This document shows positions 56,459 through 64,000 of a stretch of DNA of 64,000 bases, one piece after another. The DNA comes from Porodaedalea pini. Its lineage: Eukaryota > Basidiomycota > Agaricomycetes > Hymenochaetales > Hymenochaetaceae. A model generated the notes under the pieces. The model had not been told where the DNA came from. It saw nothing but the letters and a program-made list of their open reading frames with translations, and searched no databases. Position 1 is the stretch's first letter; each line of letters begins with the position of its first letter. Made by a program: the position numbers and the translations under genes. The stretch is taken from positions 310,001 through 374,000 of the forward strand of contig NBAY01000032.1 in NCBI GenBank assembly GCA_002794775.1. Direction: 5' to 3'.

Positions 56459-57202
56459 ATGAGCAGTACAGCCAGTTCAAGTTCTCGCTCGCCGTCGTGC
56501 ACACCGTCAGCCAGTTCTCGCGCGTCAAGTTCTCGCGCGACAAGTTCTGTCGCGTCAAGTTCTCGCTCGTACTATGCACCACGCACACCACTACCCAGTC
56601 CTCGCTCGCCGTCGTGCACACCGTCAGCCAGTTCTCGCGCGCGTCAAGTTCTCGTCGCGACGACAAGTTCCTCGCCGTCGTGCACACGTCAAGTTCTCGC
56701 GCGACAAGTTCTCGGCGTCTGGCGCGACAAGTTCTCGCGCTTGTCAAGTCCTGGCGCGTCAAGTTCTCGCTTGTCAAGTTCTGGCGCGTCAAGTTCTCGC
56801 TTGTCAAGTTCTGGCGCGTCAAGTTCTCGCTTGACAAGTCCTGGCGCGTCAAGTTCTCGCTTGTCAAGTTCTCACCGGTCATATGCATCACCCACACCGT
56901 CCGCTAGACCCTTACAGAAAAAGGGCTCGCTCTTGGGTCACTTAAGCAGGAGACTTGGCGATAGCTTTGAAGGACGATCGGATGTGCAAGTCCTTGGACT
57001 CGGGGGACCACCCAAAAAACCTAAGCACCACCGTCACTCCGGAGTCAAGTCCAGACACAGATCGGAAGGCTCCGAGAGTGGTTACGAGTCGCGAGGCAGA
57101 AGTCCGGCGCCAAGCGAAAGGAGCTCTCTCTCTGGAGTGGAAGAAGAAGAAGGAGGAGGAGGAGGAGGAGGAGGAGGAGGAGGAAGCCGAATCAGAAGCT
57201 GA
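56459..57202 (+). CDS. Serine-rich repeat protein, hypothetical
   Basis: A single exon of 247 codons. The first ~60 residues are Ser/Arg/Pro/Thr-rich. The middle contains a tandem decapeptide (SRLSSSGASS type) from a 30-base DNA repeat. The second half is basic (GPPKKPKHHRH) and ends in Glu and Gly runs. Part of the middle (RQVLVATTSS through VWRDKF) does not fit the Ser-rich pattern and looks like a segment read in a shifted frame between two compensating indels. From about 56955 another frame gives a Glu-rich end (stop at 57215) and could be the true C-terminus if one base differs. No known domain. Confidence 0.5.
   Translation: MSSTASSSSRSPSCTPSASSRASSSRATSSVASSSRSYYAPRTPLPSPRSPSCTPSASSRARQVLVATTSSSPSCTRQVLARQVLGVWRDKFSRLSSPGASSSRLSSSGASSSRLSSSGASSSRLTSPGASSSRLSSSHRSYASPTPSARPLQKKGSLLGHLSRRLGDSFEGRSDVQVLGLGGPPKKPKHHRHSGVKSRHRSEGSESGYESRGRSPAPSERSSLSGVEEEEGGGGGGGGGGGSRIRS
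56731..56880 (+). repeat. Five tandem copies of a 30-base repeat
   Basis: The unit AAGTTCTCGCTTGTCAAGTT plus CTGGCGCGTC recurs at 56731, 56761, 56791, 56821 and 56851, with one or two changes in the first, fourth and fifth units. Shorter, scrambled versions of CGCGTCAAGTTCTCG extend left to about 56470. Because 30 is a multiple of three, other frames on both strands stay open, including one on the minus strand that would read ENLTRQNLTS repeats. Confidence 0.9.
57150..57190 (+). repeat. GGA microsatellite
   Basis: A run of GGA/AGG triplets encodes Gly in the annotated frame and Glu in the alternative frame. Confidence 0.8.
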
Positions 57203-58340
57203 GAAGTCGGAGTGAACGTAAATGTCCGCTGCATGCCGACTCTGGCGACTTCCGAGTCTTCACTCGCTGGTAGGTAGGTAGGAACTCAGAGAGAATGAGA
57301 ATAGACACTCTTGCTGATGAGATTACGGGGTAGGGAAAAATAGTTGGTCTTTCAACCAGCTTTGTCTGTGTTTTACATCTAAGACAAAATAAAAATATTT
57401 TTCACCGATACAGTAGAATCGAACTTTCCTAAGCATGCATATCCAAAGGTTCAACAGGACTTGCGTGTGAGGAAACCGGTGTTAATGTAGCTGAGCTCGA
57501 TGGGGAAGCAATGGAAGTGAATTGTATGCAAGTAAGTATCCCGATCTCGAATCAGAAGTTGGATTCCAGACAGTACTAGTTGTGCCGCTGAACTAGAACG
57601 CAAGTCGAAGCCGACGATTGTGCTTTCCTTGAAGCTAGTAGCGAAACGAGCGAAAAAAGTCTATGAAGGGAGAAAAATGAAGCTTCTTCCTAGTAGCTAT
57701 ATGATCCTTCTTCAAATTACGAAAAGGAAGAGACATGGCGGCGGATAGAGCGTAGTGACGACCAGCGTACAAGGTTGCTCCGAAAGTCGGATTATGTAAA
57801 GCTTGTGGGCTGCCAGTAATGGCCAAATACAGCATTATGGCGGTCCAGCTCTCAGCTTAGATTCAAGTATCTTTGTGACGAAATCAATGCTCAACATCAT
57901 TATTAATCTCAGATTTTGCTTCCATGCTTGCTTGCGCCCGCCGAGTAGCTATGGGGGCTGTTTGTTGTTTGGTATCAAAACCTATAAATGGGCCGCCGGT
58001 CTGCTCGATTTTGCTATGATCCGGTTGTGCTACAGTACCGCGATGAAATCAATCTCCCGCCACACAGAAGCTTCACCAAAAATTTCAAGCAACTTCTATT
58101 CCCCGGGAATCAATAAACTTCTAAGAGACCGTCATAAAGATCAATCATGACTAGAGGAAGGCGAGTAGGCAGTCAGGTCCCAATCCCCAACAAACCTCTT
58201 CACTGTATTTCTACCCAGCCCCCATCTATCTCACAAACCACCGTCTACCCATCGCGAGCAGGCTCCTACTTCACAAAGGGCAATTAGCCCAGAAGAACTC
58301 GGGTTTACACACCCAAAATACCCACTCAGTCGTAATATTA
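57203..58340. other. intergenic region
   Basis: 1.1 kb with no supported gene; includes the 3' flank of the serine-rich gene and the promoter of the F-box gene. Confidence 0.4.
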
Positions 58341-60418
58341 ATGGTCTCGCTGTCGGATCTGCCAGACGAAACGCTTCTATTTTATCTACTGCCGGTCTTG
58401 ATAATACGTGATGTGCTTGCGTTAGGCGCCACAAGCCGCCGCTATGCTGCTCTTTGCTATGACGAGACGTTTTGGAAGATTAAATGCAAAGAAGAATTCA
58501 GCTTTTCAGCCTCGAGAACAGCATGGACGAAAGACTGGAAGTTAATCTATAAAGGCCTGCGAAATCCGAAAGTCTTTGTTTGGGGGTGGGTAACCGGATA
58601 TGCAATGCCAGTACGATAAACACTGACCTCGTCGATAGGAGCAGCAGTGACTGGAGACTAGGTCTTCCTCGGATGCCATATAGCAGACATGGTGGTGTAC
58701 TGTATCCAATACAGCTCACTTTCCCACAGAACTCTGCTATAATCGAACTTATCGCGGGAGGATGGTGAGCTGAACTCTAGTTTACTCCAAGATCGTCCCT
58801 GACATCTTCAATCTAGGTCATTCCATGCGCTTGATTCTCGGGGACGCGTTTACGTATGGGGTAGGTGATGGCAGACAGCTGGCGCATATCAAAGGATGCT
58901 GAGCTTTTATTTTTACAAGGTACCCTGAATGCAGAATCGTTCAGTCGACGCAGTGGTGGGTTCTCGGATCCTGGGCAGGTATCATGGAAGCCGCTACGAC
59001 TTCACCTTCCCGAGGCAGTTCGAACGGTGAGGTGAGTTTGAACAAGCCTGTTACGCGTGAGTTGTGAAACGAACCTTCATATCCCCCTTAGCTGCGGGCG
59101 CAAACACTCCATGGCGCTTGATTGCAAGGATCAGATATGGACGTTCCTCTCCTGGGGAAGGCCATTTCGTCTCATCACACCAGCACTTGACAACTTCTCT
59201 CCCGAAACCACGCCGATACAGGCTGAGTGCGGATGGTCAAACTGTGCTGCGTTGACAGCTTCCGGCGATGTTTTCGTCTGGTGGCCCTTCAGAGAGTCTA
59301 TCCAGCAGAAATTCGCCACTGTTATGGAGCGTATGGATGCTGAGGGAGACAAGAAAGCGCGCGCGACAGCGGAGGACATAATCCCATGCGCGACGTGGGA
59401 CCTACGCCATGAGCCGCAGAGACTGCCAGCTCTCCCCGGGCTCCCTGAGCTACCACGCCAGGGAGGGGTACTCGGAAAGGACGAAAAAGAGACAAAACTC
59501 GTCAAGATTGCGGCAATGGATGGGTTCCTGGTAGGCCTAACGAACAAAGGACACGTCCTCAAGATTGGCGACCTGAGCGACGAGGCACCTGTCCTCCAGG
59601 CGCGTTGGGAATATGTAAGGGAGCCCTTCGCACTAAAAGATGCTCTACGAATGGGTGTTCACGTGTGCCTCTGTTCGTAGCTTCCGAATTTCAGCGAGAC
59701 AGAAAGAGTTCGTGCGCATTCAGTGTTCACTGGCGTGGCCCAATCAGAAGATGGCATAGTCAACACAGTGGCTCCACCGAGGGACGTACAAATCACTCAC
59801 GTTTGTCCTGTTCCCTTATTTTCCGTCCCGCGTTCTTCTCACATGCTATCTGCCATGTCGGCCACCTACCCCCCCAAAGATCACAGCACACTTCAAGCAC
59901 TTCGTCGCGTACACGCACGAGGAGAACTCAGTCGTCCTGCGAGGGAGTACCGACACATCTGCGGAGGACGAGGCAGAAGTCATTCCCGGGTTGCAGGACA
60001 AATCGATCATCTCTGTCGGACTCGGCGACTACCACAACGCGGCGCTGTCGGCGGATGGGCGACTATACACGTGGGGCGCATTTAGTCAGGGAGCGCTGGG
60101 GCTCGGCGTGCCGAAAACACTTCCAGTTGGAACGCCTGGCGGGTATGCAACGCAACGAGCGTTGGACGAGGCGAGGCGAGGCCATCGCGTGGAAGTGCCG
60201 GATGTGAAGATACCGACAGAGGTGCGCTTCGACCACGGCTTGAAGAGGAAGAAGGACCGATTTTGCTTTGCTGCAACTGCGTGTGGGTGGCACACGGGTG
60301 CGCTGGTCATCGACTTTGATCCCGAGGTAAGATAGAGACTTTTGGCGAGCATTAAGTGTGGAACTGAATACGACTATGGCGGCAGAGTGAAGATGGTGTA
60401 GTAGAGGACGAAGCCTAG
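58341..60418 (+). CDS. F-box protein with RCC1-type repeats
   Basis: The start at 58341 reads MVSLSDLPDETLLFYLLPVL, a typical F-box opening, with ILIIRDVLALGATSRRYAAL completing the box by about residue 45. After introns, RCC1 propeller blades follow, each with a V-W-G or L-Y-T-W-G strand (KVFVWG, GRVYVWG, GDVFVWW, GRLYTWG) and Cys-Gly-x-x-His/Ser repeats (LSCGRKHSMAL, ECGWSNCAAL, GLGDYHNAALS, CGWHTGALV). The last intron (60327-60385) joins DFDPE to SEDGVVEDEA and the stop at 60418. Similar proteins (yeast Saf1 type) are substrate adaptors of SCF ubiquitin ligases. A charged insert with KDEKETK sits between blades. Middle splice sites are approximate. Confidence 0.85.
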
Positions 60419-61008
60419 ACTAGGCGCGGTAGCCAGGTCAAAGAAGGCATAAAGCGTCGTAAGGAGAGGGTCACTAAAACGAATGAAGCTTCCTTAGATG
60501 ATGAAGAAACTCGACGTCGAGACAAGACTATTGGTATGTAAGAGGATATCATTGCCACGCGGGGCAAGCAAGGAGGCGAAGGTCAGTCGAATAATTAGAT
60601 GTCATAGATCTTTCCTAAGTGCGGCGGGTCGCATAGCTAATCGTCGGTAGTTACGGCTAGGACCAGAAGTAGTTTTGGTATTTCAAGTTCAAGAAGTATT
60701 ACAGAATGAAAAGGCTTGAGCTTGCTTGTCCAGGCAGCCCGCTTGATATCTTGCCGTCCCACAAGTTACGACGGGACTTGCGAATGTACAATCCCAAAGT
60801 TAGCATAAGCCGGAAGTGACACAGATTTCAATAGGTGGTCCATTTATGAATGAAAGGAGTGCCGTGCGAAGCTGTCGTAGAGAAAGATGGAAAGATTCAT
60901 GGCGATGAGCAGCACGGACAGTGGGTTCACAACAAAGTAAATAAAACAGATTAATAACATACAAATACAAATCGTCCTGAGTGAGCCTCCTTCATGGAGA
61001 GACTTCCG
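60419..61008. other. intergenic region between convergent genes
   Basis: 3' flanks of the F-box gene and VPS29; nothing else supported. Confidence 0.4.
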
Positions 61009-61867
61009 CTACCAGACACTCTGGTGCACCGGAGCAGGACTCGCTGGTATGGACTGCGGCAGCACGCTCGGTTTGGGAACGGGCGAGGCGATAGGTGCGA
61101 CTTCGCGCCGCCACTCGATCTTCTCAACCCGGACTTCGCCCTCATGCAGCTGGTAGAGATACGTGACGACTACAGGTCCTTGAATATCCATGAGCGCGAA
61201 GGAAGGAGGTGGGTCGCTGGAAATCATAACGTATGGAAAGGTAGAACGTTAGGGCAATGAAGGGGCAGGAAGAGAAATGGGAATCAAAAACGCACTCTGT
61301 GAAAGAACCCGTCCATGCTCCCGTGGCAGTCCCGGGATTTAAGAAGAATTTGTTGTCGTATTCCGTTGCTTGAAATCTAGAAAGCTGTTGTTGAAAACAA
61401 AGCTCCGTTCCAGTTGGAAATGACGTACACATGCGTGTGTCCCGAGATAAGTACGTCGACATCCATCTGTCGTGCGATTGAGCTGAGGGAGTCGAGATCG
61501 CCTGCGGGGATGCACTGGTGGCCATGGACGACGCCAATTTTGATCGGCGCATGCGTCAATGTGACAGAGAGCGGAAACGTCGGATTCTAGTTGGAGTGCG
61601 GTACGAGCGACGCGTTTCGCGTGATAGATCAGTTAGACAAGGAGAAGCTATTACGCAAAGTCGACGAACCTCATCGTAGTCCCCGCGAACGACGTGCACG
61701 TCCGGCGCGACACCGCGCAGGTAGTCGAGCGTCTCTTTATCGCAGACGTTGCCCGTGCAGATAATCTGCTGGATTTTTCCGGGTACAAGCAGTTTCTTGA
61801 ATTTAGCAGGCAGGTCATGTATGCGGTGCGGAATGTGCAAGTCGCCAATGACAAGGACGAGGACCAT
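61009..61867 (-). CDS. vps29: Vacuolar protein sorting protein 29 (retromer)
   Basis: Exons 61670-61867, 61429-61586, 61296-61376 and 61009-61216 encode 214 residues in one frame. VPS29 is the metallophosphoesterase-fold scaffold subunit of retromer, which returns receptors from endosomes to the Golgi. Motifs are [10 protein letters not shown] at the N-terminus, [33 protein letters not shown] and [13 protein letters not shown]. The HTHVF junction is fixed by a GTACGT donor and CTAG acceptor in matching phase. The C-terminus has an extra Pro-rich tail beyond the core fold. It is divergent from SRP19. Confidence 0.95.
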
Positions 61868-62023
61868 CGTGGTCGTCGTGCGCGGAAGTACGGGAAGGCA
61901 AGCGCCTCTACAAGCACAGCTGAATTGTATTCGTGAGAATAAAATGCCTTACGTGCGTGTGTTCTCAGACGGACAGAACATATCTTCTACAACGACGAGC
62001 TCAAGTATAACTGCTTCTTCAAC
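61868..62023. promoter_or_regulatory. Shared divergent promoter of VPS29 and SRP19
   Basis: Only 156 bases separate the two start codons, so both promoters and 5' leaders must lie here or overlap. I see no clear TATA box for either direction. Confidence 0.6.
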
Positions 62024-63082
62024 ATGTCGAGACGAACACAACCTACCATCGAGGATGACTTTGACGATGACACGGATCTGCCGTTCCCATCCAGGCCGCT
62101 CCCGGACACTGGATCTAAGGGCGCGCTCATACAATCCATCGACTCCGATTCAGACGATACTGCCGACGACGTTGAGCCAAGCTTTAGCAGACCACCCTTC
62201 AATCCTGGGCCAGCAAGCCCATCACAACTACCGCCAGGCTTTGGTGTACCCCTGCCATCCTCAGGACCGACTGTGTCGGACTTGACACCGTACAAGAGGT
62301 GAGTTGCCAGCGGCCGATCGTCTACAGCAGTCTTAATATATAATAAAAACATTGACGGATCGGCAGGTGGACGTGTATCTATCCTATCTATATCGACGCC
62401 AAGCGAAGATTTGGGACGGGTTCACGGCGCGTTGCGCGCACAAAGGCGGTATGGTGGCCGCTCAGCAAGGACATCGCGGACGCATCGACGCGCCTCGGGC
62501 TCGGCACGTTACACGAGGTGCAGAAGAGTCACCCGAGCGACTGGGATAACCCCGGGCGCGTCCGCGTGCAGTGGAAGCGCGACGGCCGGCTCGTCAATGA
62601 GCGCATAAAGACAAGTGCGTGTTTGCGGTTTGCATCGTCGATTTGAGGTAACTGAAGTAAGTGTGCACGCGCTGGCTTTTCTTATTGTATATGCAGAGAA
62701 GCAGCTGCTTGAGGCGATCGCGTTCTACATACAGGGCGTCAAGCCCGAACTCATTCCTAAGCCGCCTTTCGATACGGCGACTACCGTGGACGCGGAATCT
62801 GCGCAGGCAGTTGGTAAACAGACGCTGTCCAAAACAAAGCCAAAGACGAAGGGGAAGGGGAAGGACAAGGTTACCCCGCAGCCTGCACGAAAACGTCTAC
62901 CTCAAACCCCGCAGCCACAGCCGCCCCTCGCAAGTAGTGTCTCTGCATATTCGCCGGCGTTGCCGTCCGGTGTGCTGGTCGACACGGTGAAGGCTGGCTT
63001 AAATGCCGCTGCGGCCGAGAATGCTGCCGCGCCGCCGGGTAGCGGAAAGGGAAAACGGAAGGTGGTGAGAGTGAGAGGATAA
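62024..63082 (+). CDS. srp19: Signal recognition particle subunit SRP19
   Basis: Exons 62024-62298, 62367-62614 and 62697-63082 encode 302 residues, longer than the ~150 of animal SRP19 but like yeast Sec65. The protein binds SRP RNA and helps SRP54 assemble for targeting of secretory proteins to the ER. The core lies after an acidic, Pro-rich N-terminus: RWTCIYPIYIDAKRR, then VWWPLSKDIADASTRLGL, and SDWDNPGRVRVQWKRDGR. The C-terminal ~100 residues are Lys- and Pro-rich (TKPKTKGKGKDK and a final KGKRKVVRVRG), suitable for RNA contact. The middle junctions match in phase. Confidence 0.93.
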
Positions 63083-63905
63083 AGTGTAGAAACATTTTTT
63101 GTGTTTTTGTATGTTTGTGTTGGCTACTACATATACCACATCGCTTGTCAATGGACATTTCACGGGACGGACGCGACTTTCACTTGTGCTTCCGCTGCCA
63201 TTACCAACTCCCGCACAGACAGACTACCTAAGCACTGCAATATGCCTGCCTCTCGAAAGTGCGAAGCCCTTCGTAATGAACTAGCCATGTCCAATTCCTG
63301 CTGCGAGCTATCTATTGGACGAAGAGTGGCTGACGCTGAAATGAAAGTTTTGCGCAGTTCCGTTCAAACCTGCGTCTTCTAATGTCTCTTCTCTCATCTG
63401 CCGTTCTTCTGAAAACAACATAAGCCAGCTTGTTCTTCTATGAACTCCGCGCTGCCGCCTGCCAAAAACCAGGACGCCGACTTGCATCATAGGCAAGAGC
63501 CCTCTTGCCTCTTCAATTATGGGGAAGACCTTGAATTAATCGTCCTCAAGATCACATCTGTATGTCCTCTATGCTCGGGCCTCGACTGCTTCAAATGACT
63601 TATGAACAAGGCTATGTCTTTTTTTTACGGTGTCGTGTGTTTTCGGACTCGGAAGCTGACCTATTTCTGAGCGTGCTTTGTGTTCTTGCTCAAGGACCGC
63701 GTGCTCCGCAAGCCTCATGTCTTCCAGCCTCCATTGTCGTGCATCGTAATAAGACCCAGCCTCAATGGATATTGAAAGCATCTTTCATCCTCTGGAACCC
63801 GGAGCTCAGTGAACGCCCTCACCCTGCGAGCTCCGAGCCAGACTAACCTTCTGTCTTGTGCAACTGGCATCCGGCCTTGACGATCCGCTGAAATTTCTCA
63901 CAAGC
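63083..63905. other. intergenic region
   Basis: No supported gene; 3' flank of SRP19 and probable promoter of the gene starting at 63906. Confidence 0.4.
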
Positions 63906-64000
63906 ATGCCGGGTTCAATATCGTTCAGGACACGGGCCTTGCTGTCTACCCTTTCGTTGTCTGCTTTCTTCTCTGTGACCCTCGGTGTATCGCTGTGCGG
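63906..64000 (+). CDS. N-terminus of a membrane or secreted protein, cut by window edge
   Basis: The ATG at 63906 opens a frame that stays open to the end: a short basic start (MPGSISFRTRALL), then a hydrophobic Ser/Leu/Phe helix (STLSLSAFFSVTLGVSL). This looks like a signal anchor or signal peptide. Family unknown from 31 residues. Confidence 0.4.
   Translation, partial: MPGSISFRTRALLSTLSLSAFFSVTLGVSLC

Overview
The window looks like nuclear DNA of a mushroom-forming basidiomycete (Agaricomycetes). Genes are split by many short introns (mostly 50-70 bases) with GT donors, CTNAC-like branch sites and YAG acceptors. Exon sequence is GC-rich and intergenic DNA is AT-rich. DUF6533-type membrane proteins, a typical basidiomycete family, are present. 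This is a eukaryotic chromosome, not a bacterial accessory region. I assembled exon-intron models by hand from donor, acceptor and phase agreement.

Layout. 1-2.1 kb: 5' part of a decayed LINE retrotransposon (minus). 2.8-6.7 kb: three uncharacterised genes (single-pass membrane protein, small helical protein, basic nuclear-type protein). 7.7-13.6 kb: one long minus-strand gene of 13 exons encoding ten copies of a C2HC zinc module. 15.05-16.9 kb: glucose-6-phosphate isomerase with an unexpected active-site change. 17.1-18.7 kb: DUF6533-type membrane protein (minus). 19.4-20.7 kb: mitochondrial ribosomal protein mL44. 21.4-27.7 kb: a near full-length but broken LINE (minus). 27.8-29.5 kb: Cdc20/Cdh1-type APC/C activator, head to head with that LINE. 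29.9-32.3 kb: a decayed DUF6533-type paralogue and a relic of a third copy. 32.7-33.3 kb: small hypothetical gene. 33.5-37.0 kb: CSC1/OSCA-type channel with one apparent missing base.

37.3-41.9 kb: a tandem segmental duplication carrying an oxidoreductase-like (OXLD1-type) gene and a coiled-coil gene; the second unit is decayed. 43.6-44.5 kb: WrbA-type quinone reductase. 46.0 kb: intron-containing tRNA-Ala(CGC). 46.7 kb: coiled-coil hypothetical. 48.0-49.7 kb: COP9 signalosome subunit 3. 50.3-55.4 kb: two convergent major facilitator paralogues. 56.5-57.2 kb: serine-rich protein with a 30-base tandem repeat. 58.3-60.4 kb: F-box/RCC1 protein. 61.0-63.1 kb: VPS29 and SRP19 sharing a divergent promoter. 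63.9 kb: start of a membrane or secreted protein leaving the window.

Most genes are unrelated housekeeping genes, and I see no operon-like pathway. The most unusual locus is the ten-module zinc array: each module sits on its own exon, the flanking introns are nearly all phase 2, and SUMO-consensus motifs recur before alternate modules. Other points of note are the Glu-to-Ala change in the isomerase, the LINE next to an APC/C activator that lacks a recognisable start of its own, and the decaying tandem duplication.
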